64,000 nucleotides of DNA from Pocillopora verrucosa (taxonomy: Eukaryota; Cnidaria; Anthozoa; Scleractinia; Pocilloporidae). The position numbers and the translations under genes are program-made. The notes below the pieces were generated by a model. That model had not been told where the DNA came from and ran no database searches. It saw only the letters and a program-made list of their open reading frames with translations. The stretch spans positions 15,522,963 through 15,586,962 of the forward strand of contig NC_089325.1 of assembly GCF_036669915.1 (NCBI RefSeq). The letters run 5' to 3'. Below are positions 12,201 through 21,483 of the stretch, piece by piece (the first letter of the stretch is position 1; every line of letters begins with the position of its first letter).

Positions 12201-14644
12201 TTTGGTGCTATTTTTACATCATTGGCTTTTAATAGAAAGAAACCTCGTGAATGGTTGTGTGCTTGGGAAGGAGATTAATAAAATGTTTAAATTTAACCAT
12301 ATAGACACAATTATGTGTAAGATGGCGGAGATCATGACACAGATTTCAATTGAAGAGCCTGGAAGATGAAGCCAAAATGTTCAAAATACGTCAAACTTGA
12401 GTGAGCTTCCTTGAGAGGTCATTTGGATTTCTTAAATGACATCACTACAGGAAGAACAGTTTGAGACCTTTGAAAAACATTTCCCTTTGGGAAGCCGTGT
12501 CTTAAGTGTAAAGATATTGATGCAAGGGGGAATTTGGATGACGCACATGCCACCGGTTGGATACACAGCAAACAGGTTCCAACTCTTCCGCATAAAATAA
12601 GAGTCTAAAAGAAAGACTTCTGAAAATATTTCGTCTTGTTGTTAATATGAATTTCACTGATTCGTGTAACATGCATAACCGTCGAACAAAGCGGTTGGGG
12701 ATTAGGTTTTGTCATAGATCCGCACTGCTCTTTGTAAATTACGAAAATAATTACGTCAATCACTTTATTTAGAGACCTGCCAATACCATACGAAACTAGC
12801 GTGATCTCGACTCAGACAAGAACTAAATCACTATCGTCTGCTTTTCAATGGAGTCATACATACTTGGATTTGTGGCCACTAACATTGCATGCATGAACAG
12901 ACAGGAATACTTTGAAAGCTTAGGCGGCGTTGGCACGTTTTTACTGCTGTGTTTGTTTTGCAAATTTTTTTCTTTTCATTTATCGTGATCAAGATATTAT
13001 ACCTCAAGAGCAAATGAAGGTTCCAGTATTTTCACTTTTACGTTCATTGAAGAAAGGGCCGGAAAAATTAGTCGTCATAATCGTGAGCTGTTTGTAAAGT
13101 GATGACGATATTTTTGCGTTTATAAGTTCTCAGACATATACAAGTGGTTGATATTGATCAAGTGTGAGACCGGCCGGTCAACAAATTGCGAATAGGGATT
13201 TAAAAATTAAAGGAAAAAAAATAGAGTCACGAACGGATCGTATGGTTTCCGCATTTCTTCTGATGGAAACTTTACAAAATGGACAGAAGATAACTTAAAA
13301 TCCTCTTTTGTCCTCGAAAATACTCTGACGTGCATGCACTGAACTTAAAGATTTGTACAGCTTATCTCATTGAAGCGACCTCAGGCTGGTCATTTAGAGA
13401 GGTTCAAATGCGTTTTAAGTGAAACTCTCAGTTTGCGCATTCCTAATCACCAAGTTTGCTTCCTGTCTTAGTCTAGAGTAGATATTGGTTGACACAAACG
13501 TTGCTTTCTGACTTTCGAAAGCTACAGGCTCTTTACACAAGATTTAATATTTTTAGAAATTATGATCAGATTCCTCCACAGGGAAGAGGAATAGAGGAAT
13601 CCTCTCAATGTTCCCCGTTTCCAACATGTGGAACCGTAGCTCAGTTGATAATAGCGCCCAGTTAGTATCTGGAAGGCACAGGGTTGAATCCCATCGAAGC
13701 CTGAATTTCTTTCAAGGGCTTCTTTCCTGCAATCTGCTTAAACTAGACCTCTCCTGCGAGGATTATTGCTTTACTCGCTCCTTACGCTGTTACCAGGTGG
13801 CAGTGTTGGAAAGTTTGTGCAAGTTATTTCCCTGGTGAACGGATGATGGATCACGTGTCTGTCCCAGCAATAGTGGTTTATGAGAATAGCACCCCTTCTG
13901 TAACTGACCAAATCTCCGGCTTAGAAAATCTCAATACAGTTAAAATTCACATACTCGTTATTTTTCTTTTTTCAGGCTGGTAGACAAGGTAGAGAAAAAT
14001 TCGGCTCAAAGAAGGCTTCAAAGAAGCGTCTCAATCAATTTGCTAGCACATCAAACAAGGTCAGTGGAGACTGTTTTTCGTTACAAACATTTTGGAGCAA
14101 TTCAAAGAAAGAGTTTCTCAGAATGTATTAAGAAAACAAGACCATTTTATGAAAACCAACTTTTCTGGACATTTGCAGGAGAAAAGGAAACACAAGAATT
14201 TCATGATGATGCGTCATAACAAAGATGTTAGAGGGAAAAACAAACGTTCCTTTCGAGATAAGCAGGTTGGTTCTTTTAAGCATTATTTTTTCTTTAACAG
14301 ACACAACAGATTTTGCCAGCCCTTGTCAGTACAGTAACGCTCCATAAAAAAAAAAAAAAACTCGAAAAAACTTCGCCAATATAAGAAAAATGCTAAGTGC
14401 GTTATACTGATAGTGTTTTTTGTCAAGAATTGTTTTTCAGAGAGGTCCCTAGTCTTACTAGGAGTATTCAGACATTCTTCCGCTTTGGCACTCTCTCGTC
14501 TCTCTCCCTGATCAGATGAAGACATGAAAACGAAAAAGTAGTCGTATTTATTTTGAGTAACTTGGTTGTTTCTCTTAGCCTGTTCTTGCCTTTTTTCAGT
14601 TTGCACTGAGGCAAGCGCTTCTCAAGAACAAGAAAGCGAAATAG
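499..14644 (+). CDS. SDAD1: SDA1 homolog, ribosome biogenesis (5' partial, 17 exons seen)
   Basis: Sda1/SDAD1 is a nucleolar protein needed for maturation and export of pre-60S ribosomal subunits. Exons: 499-600, 850-922, 1617-1720, 2284-2341, 2828-2886, 3688-3764, 3995-4092, 4457-4533, 4923-5006, 5543-5594, 5927-6006, 7091-7195, 7666-7781, 8394-8478, 13976-14059, 14179-14265, 14600-14644. All junctions keep frame and give 461 residues plus a stop. Conserved stretches include [18 protein letters not shown], the [20 protein letters not shown] segment, an acidic D/E-rich middle (exons 5543-7195), and a basic tail with [20 protein letters not shown], all typical of the family. The human protein is about 690 residues, so roughly the first third lies left of the window. 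Donors are GT throughout; the one at 6007 (GTGCAG) is weak. A poly(A) signal AATAAA lies at 14913-14918. No internal damage is seen. Confidence 0.95.
1201..1412. repeat. MITE, TTAACCC-ended family A (full-length)
   Basis: This 212 bp element has 10 bp terminal inverted repeats, TTAACCCTTT at 1201-1210 and AAAGGGTTAA at 1403-1412. Ends of the TTAA type suggest mobilisation by a TTAA-targeting transposase such as piggyBac or Kolobok (inference). Related copies lie at 4555-4700 (partial), 19890-20040 (inverted, diverged), 20977-21187 and 26155-26375 (inverted). It has no coding capacity and sits in an SDAD1 intron. Confidence 0.75.
1790..2015. repeat. CCAATCA-type interspersed repeat
   Basis: Two direct sub-copies carry GATTGGTCTGGAAAATCCG-like and CTCAACCAATCAGA-like blocks at about 1853-1902 and 1922-1971. 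The alternating inverted ATTGG/CCAAT boxes resemble the elements at 4708-4870 and 6815-6970. It is non-coding and lies in an SDAD1 intron. Confidence 0.5.
4555..4870. repeat. Composite repeat: family A MITE half joined to CCAATCA-type repeat
   Basis: Positions 4555-4700 match the left part of the family A MITE at 1201. From about 4708 the sequence changes to a block with GGGAAAACGCG, GATTGGTTTTAG, TTTTCTGGACCAATCACA and GGATTACTTTCGACA. That block is closely shared with 6815-6970. The junction suggests insertion of one element into another. The repeat ends just before the SDAD1 exon at 4923. Confidence 0.55.
6172..6547 (+). mobile_element. tRNA-derived SINE with AAAT tail
   Basis: The element starts with a degenerate tRNA-like head. 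A tRNA-like segment with TAGTGCACCGGACTGCCG is followed by the B-box-like AGGTCGAGGGTTTAAGTACC near 6216-6235. A non-tRNA body follows and ends in CAATATCGC and an (AAAT)n tail at about 6530-6546. This is the classical layout of a Pol III SINE. It is inserted in the SDAD1 intron between exons 5927-6006 and 7091-7195, in the same orientation as the gene. Confidence 0.65.
6815..6970. repeat. CCAATCA-type interspersed repeat
   Basis: This block matches 4708-4870: GCGGGAAAACGCG, GATTGGTTGAGAGAGTGGCGC, TTTTCTGGACCAATCACA, and an end with CACGGATTAC and CTCAATTG. The internal ATTGG/CCAAT boxes are inverted and could form a hairpin. It lies in an SDAD1 intron. Confidence 0.6.
7934..7957 (+). repeat. 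(GTGA)n microsatellite
   Basis: This is a short perfect GTGA/GAGT tetranucleotide array inside an SDAD1 intron. Confidence 0.85.
8743..8850. repeat. TATCC/GGATA inverted-repeat array
   Basis: Alternating TATCC and GGATA boxes with AACGCTATCC at the left and GGATAGCGTTATCC at the right form several nested hairpins. This is the structure of a short foldback element or MITE. It is non-coding and lies in an SDAD1 intron. Confidence 0.65.
10489..10513. repeat. Perfect 10 bp stem-loop
   Basis: CAGGAGCCCA (10489-10498) and TGGGCTCCTG (10504-10513) are exact reverse complements around the 5-base loop TTACT. It follows a GC-alternating region. The function is unknown. Confidence 0.7.
11587..11797. 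repeat. MITE, TTAACCC-ended family B (full-length)
   Basis: The element begins TAACCCTTTAACTCCCAAG and ends GGGAGTTAAAGAGTTAA, so its termini are imperfect inverted repeats. The right two thirds match 1-152. It is non-coding and lies in the long SDAD1 intron. Confidence 0.7.
13630..13800 (+). mobile_element. tRNA-derived SINE or tRNA pseudogene head
   Basis: An A-box-like GTAGCTCAGTTGATA (13636-13650) and a B-box-like GGGTTGAATCC (13681-13691) lie at tRNA-like spacing. They are followed by CATCGAAGCCTGAATTTCTT and a non-tRNA body. Acceptor-stem pairing is not visible and an extra base disrupts the A box, so it is not a working tRNA gene. It lies just upstream of the SDAD1 exon at 13976. Confidence 0.65.
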
Positions 14645-16260
14645 TGTTGAATGTCCAGAGTCGAAACTGTCGGGAAGTTTAATCACTGAACGTTGTGACA
14701 GCTCAGGTGGTGAAGTTGAACGCGTAGTTCCCCTGGAGAGTATTCTCTAGTGAAGTGGCTAGATCTATGTGAAAAATGCTGTACTTGAGTATTTTCGTCA
14801 AGGTTGCGAAGCGAGACAGCATTTTCAATTTGATTGAACTTGGAAATGAGATGAAAACTGAAAGGGCACAAAAGAAATACTAATGCCTTTTTATTGTATC
14901 TCAAAATGAATGAATAAATACGGAAGTGGTTCAAGTTAACAGCGTACTGTTGTATATTTGTGTAAAGTTGAAACGTGCTTGGGTAGTTATTGGATAAGCA
15001 GCTGTCAACAATTTCACTCAACTTGAGAGAGTACACCGATACATTGCACGCAAAAGAATGATACTTTAACTATGTTAAGAGACGTGAAATTGTCCAGCAT
15101 TATGTTAAGCTTCCTCAACAAAGTGGTGAGCTTAAGGATGGCACGTTTGCAGGGAGGTTTTTCCTTCCTGTGTGAATTTTTGTCGTTTCTTAAACTGTTT
15201 TTAAAGATTTGTTAATTTTTTACCGAGAGCAATCGGAGATAGAAGCGTTGCTTTGACGAACCTGATGTAACGCATTACAACACATTACAGTCATAAATAT
15301 TTGATTTTTTCCACATTTCTGTCTGTTGAATGGAGACAGCAAAACGCTTTGAACCGTGAAACTTGACCGGCCCGGCACGCATTTCATCGTTCGCTTATGA
15401 GTTGGATGATAAACACTCAGCTGTTTTGTATTTTCAAGGGTTCTCTAAATATAGCCTTTACCTACCCGAAATTAAACAGTCATATTCCTATTTTATATGA
15501 AAGGGTTTTATTCTGTTATTTTTAAAAGGACGATATTGGCTGATATGTATTCAAATATGTCATTGGAAAGCTATGCTCCCTCACGCAACTTAGCGTGTAT
15601 CTCGATTTCAAGTTAGTCCTAAGGGCGACTTGCTTGGCAAAGGTCAAAATCAATTAAAGAAAAATTATGCGAGTGGAAAGGGGGATATGAAATGTTCGCC
15701 GAGACATTTCCTCCCTGATTCTCATGTGCAGAATGTTTCAGCACACAACTAGCGCGTGACATTTGTAAATTAATATCGATGAAAAAGCGTTCGCATACTT
15801 TACGGCATTTCTCGGAAGATCTTCGTGACCCGATCCTTAGGCGTGCCGTCATCGGCACGCAAATCTCGTGAAACCAAATTCCAAATTTGGAACGGTGACG
15901 ATATCGCGAGGGAGGTATCAACCAAATAAGGCAGGCCGACAACAATAGGGCTTGATGTTTCCAGGACGACGGCCTCCTGGGTCTTAAAATACGGAGCAAT
16001 GATTTCATTGCCTATTATAACATGACAATAGTCGTTGGATCAGCTTGGAGTTAAGGAAACAGCGCACGAAATGGATTCTACGCAACGATCCTGACGAACG
16101 GCGGCTGAACTTATATTTCAGCAGAGTTTCGTTCAATCTTTGACGATACGTCTTGTTAAAGCATTGATCGCGTCGGATTGGTGTCGCTAGCAGAAAGACC
16201 GCGGCCTGCATTACACTGCTTTGATTTGCGAATTTCAATATAGGAAATTGTTCCGAGACA
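14645..16260. other. Intergenic: SDAD1 3' end to PNT gene 5' end
   Basis: The left part should hold the SDAD1 3' UTR, with AATAAA at 14913-14918. The right part should hold the promoter and 5' UTR of the gene starting at 16261. Reverse-strand open frames at 15619-16008 and 16005-16280 are not supported, because the second overlaps the + strand first coding exon antisense and neither resembles a known protein. Confidence 0.6.
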
Positions 16261-19200
16261 ATGAGCGATCCTGTTGCCATTCGGTAAGCTTTAGCACCAT
16301 CCTTGTTTTTGTTCTTCTGAGGTTGTTTTTAGCATTTTACAGAGTTAATCTTTTGGTGCAGCTGTAGTAATTGGCTAGGTTCCATGTTTGCTTCTTTTCC
16401 TAGAGTTCTCATCGACGATGGCACGCCGCGAATGTCGTTTCCTTTCCGAATTCATCTTTCCTTAACGGTCTTCAGGCTGAAACAAATGATAGAGGCGCAA
16501 GAGGGTTTTACTGTTGGAGAACAAGATGTTTTCTTTCACGGAAATCCGGTTGGTAGCTTATGTTCCGTAGTATGTGCTAGAAACTGCATGCCGGAATGGA
16601 ATTTTTTCATGTCCGCGCGCGATCGAGGACAATGCAAAGCTAATCGCGCATGAGAGTCACGCTGAAGTGGTGCGTGCGTTCGAAGCTTTACCTGATTGCT
16701 TCAGGTTTAATTCGTCGTCTTATTTCCTGGCTAAATTTTTCTTACCACTAAATCTTATTGAATCAGCTGCAAAGCAATAAACGATGAAAGCTGCGTTCGA
16801 GTTTCTTTCGAAATGTCTTTCGAAATGCACTCCCACATGCTACAAAGGATCGAAACTGTTCCTTGAAGCGAGCTTTGCGCTTATTAGAAGTCTCGTGCAT
16901 AAGCTTGGTAAAGATCGTGCTCAAGAAAGTTATATTGAAAAGATTCATGCACACATATGTTTGGCGATATTAACAATGCAATCTTATATTTCTAACGTGA
17001 CGCGCAGACTATTCGCGGCATAAATGAGCGTTGTTAGTATATTGTGTGATGACCTCCCGGGGATATGACTTTTAGATCAATACTTGCTTCTTTTCCGCTC
17101 TTCAGCTTCAAGACAATCTCACATTAGGACAGCAGGGAGTTATGGAAGATACCCAACTTGATATTCGAGTTAATTTCCAAGGTAAAGTATCAATCTAAAG
17201 TATTCGAGAACTTTATCAGTGTGCGGGTTTTGTTCTCTGTCATGACATGAATGTTTTTGTGTCATGAATAATGATTTGTTTCCTAGGTTAGTAAATCGGG
17301 TTAATACCACGCAAATCATGGATCTTCTCTTTATGCTGTTGTTGCTAGTGAAAGTGATTTAAAAGTATTGTTTTCGAAGAGATTGTTCGGTAATTAAATC
17401 TCTCAGTGATAATGTAATTTGCGTAGGCTTTGGGAATCACGCCGTGTAAATTTATGTCATAGTTCTCTCAAAGAACTTTTTGTTCCAGTGTGAGGTAAAC
17501 TTTATTCCCGGACGCCCACAAGAATGCCTGTTATTTGCGGTTTCTTTCAATTTATTTTGCCTGGGAAACAGGGCAGATGTACAAGACATAAATCAGTAGA
17601 AGGAATGCACAAACTTTTGCCATGGCCTAACGAAACGATGGCGAAAAGAGTTGAATATGTTTTGACAAATTTAATTGTCTTATTGGTACATATTTGTACG
17701 ACTAAGTTTATTTTAAAGGTTACGTTTTGTCTGCCATTGGAGACGGATTATTTTTTTCTGTATTATCTGTAGAATTAAGTTAGAAACTGGATCGGCCTGA
17801 GAAATATCTTGTCAAGATATTTGTTCAAGCAACACCGAAACCCACAGTAAGATTTTTTCTTTCAGAATATTGCAGATGTCGTTTCTCATGGATAATAGTT
17901 TAGTGTGGGCAGCGATCTAATCTTGCGTGGAAACTTTTCATTTTAATTTCTTTTGTTTTCTCCTAACTTGATAATTAGTGAAGTGTGATTTATTTTTCTT
18001 CAAGAGAAAATGAAGTGAAAATCAGTACCTGTTTCCAATTTTATTTGATTCGGATCTTTCGATAGTTAATTGCTACAGAGAGGTAAAAAAAAAATTTGAT
18101 ACTGATCAAATCCAAGTGAGTTATTTCTTATTTTAATGGGAAATACTAGGATTTTATTGTCGTTCTTACACCAGTGAAGGAAATACTTTCAATTCCCCTA
18201 CTTAAATCACAGCTTAAAACCAAGTCGAAGTGCTCCCTGTGCAGCTCTTGAGGAAGTGAAACTAGTCTAAGTCTTTCACTTTCATGTATAATTTTTTGTC
18301 TGAGAAATTGAATTGAATGTTTCATTAGTGAGTGGGAGGGGTAACGAAACCTCTAGATACACTCCTCTGAAATAAAACAAAGGGTTGGCGACAAAAGAGA
18401 TAAAATAGTCATGGTCAGTGATACTCAAGTGCCTTAATTTTTGGATTCTGTTGTTTGAAGTCTGCAAACAAGTGATGTAAATTAGATTGTGCATGATGTG
18501 TGCACTGAGGCTAACTCTAAGATGTATTTTTCAGGAGGGAAGTGACTTTGCCATAACCCCTCTGGTCTTAAGATCTCATCAGAAATTCTTGCGTCTGTCT
18601 GTTATGCAATTCTTTTGATGTTCCTTTGGAGAATTTTGTGTTAGATCAAGTTGTAATCACCTAATTGAAATTTTGGTGTATTCTCATCACTTGTCTCCTT
18701 GATATTGTATCAATATTGTAATGAGAAATTCTGTCTTGATCACTGGTCACTTGGTCACTTAGCAAACATCTGTAGTGGTTTCCATTATTTATCAGGGTCA
18801 CCAACAGCAATTACTCAATCAATTTGAAGAACTCAATATCATATCTTTTTCTATGTATTTATTTGAAAGGAAATGTGGGGGTGTATGTAAAATGTTGCTG
18901 ATAACACAATATTGCTATAAGTGAAAAAAAGCCACGTCTTTCCTCTAGTCCAATATTTTCCCAACTCCACTGTGTTTCTTTAAATAAGAACTGACGTAAA
19001 TTTTTGGAGTTCTTGGAACCAATATTCGTTCATATGCAAAGAACAGTACAAAAATAGAATCTTAACTACACATGTCACAAGGAACTATTGTGAAAGACAT
19101 GGATTCCTTCAAGTGACAGATTTTATCACTATAACATGTTTTTTCTTTTGCGTTAAAAGCATACTTAGCCAATTAGCTTAAGCACATACCTTAATTATCA

Positions 19201-21483
19201 GTTAAATAGTATTGGCCTACAGGCAAATGTGTCATAGAATTTTCCACCACGTGTGGAATCATAGGTGTATTTAGAGGGAGTGCTACTCAGGGACGTCTTC
19301 TCCCTAACCTCTCCCTCCTCAAAATGTAATTTTGTTACAAGATAGTTAAAAAGGAATTGTTTCAAGGCATTTATGTGTCATTCAGTTTTTATCACAATAA
19401 AGCTAAAGTTAGATTTGAGCCAGAAGTTTCACATTGAAAAACCTGAGTAGTTACTGTTGTGGTAAGGCATCACTTTGAACTGAAAACTTTGCTCTTTTAT
19501 TAATGTACAAGACTGTGCAGTAAGTTATCATTTGCTCTGACAAAGGGCTTAGGTTTAAAATGTCAGCTTAGAAATTCTTTATGGTGGCCAGTTTATGTGA
19601 TCAACTCAGTTCATGATACTAAACTATCCTATTCACTGAATTAGTTTCTTCTCAAAGCTCTAGCAGGTGGACAGGCAAAACCTCTGGGTGTACTCTTTTC
19701 TCTTAGTGTAATTGTGAGACTGATATGTTAAAAGCATTGTGTCCATCAATCTCATTCAACTTTTTTTTGTAAACAATAACTAATTTACTTAAAATGTTTC
19801 CTATGGGGGACAAGCTCTCAATAAACCTTTTTGGGCTTAATGCAAAGATCCCTTGTCTGAATGCTTGTGTTTGATAATTTTGATAGATATTTAATGCTCC
19901 TACTTAAGTTTCACCCTTTCCACCCTAATATCAGTATCCATATCCTTCATACTCTTCTCTACACATTTCATTTGGTACTGACAGGGGAATTCATTCAGTG
20001 ATCAAAGCTTCTTAGGTTGGGGGTCATTTCATATATTTTCATGATCTTAATAAATGATTCAGCAGTGTACTGTAAGGAGACATTACAGCAGTAGGTGTGT
20101 AAATGTTTAAAACAATATTGTTGCTTCTGCCAGTGTTCACTGCTGATTTCACAATGTCTTTTTCCCCAGACATTCCGTCTCCAACAAGAAAGAAAGGTAG
20201 CACATCAACATCTGAAGATTGTGTCGTACCAGATATTGATGATGAAGATAATGTGTTTAACTTTGAACAGCCCAGAGTGCCATCTGGTAAGGAAGAAAAT
20301 TAAAGAAATCCTTTTTAATTTGAATGATTCCTCAACCGTCACAAAACACAAAAACGTTTTGCATTATTTTGCTAAATGCAGAAAAACTGGTTATTGTTAC
20401 ACATTTACATGTATACAAATCATTAGGTGTGGGTGATAATATCGTGTGTGAAGATTGTGCAAAATTATCTGGTAATGGCAACATTGATTTAGATTTCTGT
20501 GCTGAAACCTCTTTGTACACAGTTTTTATTGATTTTTTTTTCTGATCTCTTTACTCTTGTCTTTATTTGATTACAATTAGTAGGTCTAAGGAAAAGTAGT
20601 ATTTTAATTAAGTTATGAATTAATTTGCAATATCAGATTCCAGGCTTGTGCTTGTTTTATCACTAACCCATTCAGCTTAATATCAGGGGAGAGTATTTCA
20701 GTACTGAACATACAAATGTGATGGCTTTGAAATTATTATTATTATTATTATTATAGTAATATATTATTACTTTTTTGGGGGTGGGGGGTGTATCAAGAGC
20801 AATTCAACAAAGGATAACATTTTGTATGTATACAGACATATACAATGTTCAGGAAAAGAGTGTGATCAGTTCTGCCTCAATTTTTTAGTGATTCTTTCCT
20901 TGATAAAGATAGATTCTAGTAAAAACTAGAAAGTTTTTTTTGAATAAAGGCAGACTGTCTTTCTTGGGACCAGATGTTAACCCTTTGGTGCCTAAAAGTG
21001 ACTAGATTTTAATTTCCCTTGACAATATCACCCCTGAATCAAGCATTAAGGTCACAAACTAAAAGTAATGACCACTGACTTAAGAAGCTCTGGATTGTTT
21101 TACAAATTCTCTTTGTCAGCACCTTAAGAAATGTATTAACAGCAGTTTGGAGAATATGCATTCTGATGTTATGGTGTAAAGGGTTACTTATTCTCTTATT
21201 ATCTCATTTAGATCCAAGAATGTGGAATAAATGGGAAGTGATGGAATGGCTGAAATGGGCAACAGAGAGATACAGCATAAGGGATATAACAGCAGATAAG
21301 TTCTTGATGAATGGGAAAGGCCTGTGTATGCTTGGTGTGGAGGGGTTCCTCTATAGAGTTCCACGAGGCGGAGATGTTCTTCATGGTGATTTTAATAAAC
21401 GGGTGACAGCAGCAGTGGAACAGTCACGCCATATGCAGAGCTATCTTAATCCTGGTGCATCAAACTTCTACTATGTGTATTGA
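16261..21483 (+). CDS. OST-like (ubiquitin-like) + Pointed domain protein lacking ETS domain
   Basis: Exons 16261-16283, 16404-16548, 17106-17181, 20170-20286 and 21212-21483 join in frame with GT..AG introns and give 210 residues. The ATG at 16261 is preceded by an in-frame TGA at 16222. Residues about 5-82 look ubiquitin-like: after the FRLKQMIEAQEGFTV helix come LQDNLTLGQQGV and LDIRVNFQ, the pattern of the GABP-alpha OST domain. Residues 83-120 are a Ser/Thr then Asp/Glu-rich linker. Residues about 124-190 are a Pointed/SAM domain (WEVMEWLKWATERYSI, FLMNGKGLCML, RVPRGGDVLH) like ETS-family PNT domains. Translation ends 20 residues after the domain and no ETS domain follows, so direct DNA binding by the usual means is not expected. 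A protein-interaction or dominant-negative role is inference. The last two coding exons could belong to a longer isoform that I cannot see. Confidence 0.8.
18535..18745 (-). repeat. Diverged MITE, family B, inverted
   Basis: Read on the minus strand this resembles 29655-29864: an AATTTCT..ACAATATTGATACAATATCAAG segment, AAGTGATGAGAATA, and an AGATCTTAAGACC-like end. It is diverged, with no clean termini, and lies in the 3 kb intron before the exon at 20170. Confidence 0.5.
19890..20040 (-). repeat. Diverged MITE, family A, inverted
   Basis: On the minus strand it matches the central and right part of the family A element, including GAGAATATGCAT-like and TGATGTTAGGGTG-like segments. It has no intact terminal repeats and is intronic. 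Confidence 0.5.
20736..20777 (+). repeat. (ATT)n microsatellite with G-run
   Basis: An imperfect ATT trinucleotide array runs into a T/G-rich tract. It lies in the intron before the last coding exon of the PNT gene. Confidence 0.8.
20977..21187. repeat. MITE, family A, abutting a splice acceptor
   Basis: It starts TTAACCCTTTGGTGCC and ends GTGTAAAGGGTTA, homologous along its length to 1201-1412. Its right end lies only about 24 bases before the splice acceptor of the last coding exon of the PNT gene (AG at 21210-21211). The polypyrimidine tract follows directly. Confidence 0.75.

Larger units (their letters stand above)
8479..13975 (+). other. SDAD1: Long SDAD1 intron, repeat-rich
   Basis: This 5.5 kb intron separates the exon ending at 8478 from the one starting at 13976. 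Its other introns in the window run from about 120 to 1,660 bases. It holds a TATCC/GGATA hairpin array (8743-8850), a GC-alternating tract (GCGCGCGCGCG near 10403), a perfect hairpin (10489-10513), C and G homopolymers (11167-11180, 11346-11361), a family B MITE (11587-11797) and a tRNA-derived SINE (13630-13800). Short open frames inside have no recognisable homology, and no nested gene is supported. Confidence 0.8.

Noticed and set aside
13630-13705. tRNA gene
   Set aside because: A- and B-box-like segments are present, but the A box is disrupted, no acceptor stem pairs and a SINE body follows.
15619-16280. Two reverse-strand open frames upstream of the PNT gene
   Set aside because: They show no known domain, are basic and low in conserved features, and the second is antisense to the first coding exon at 16261.
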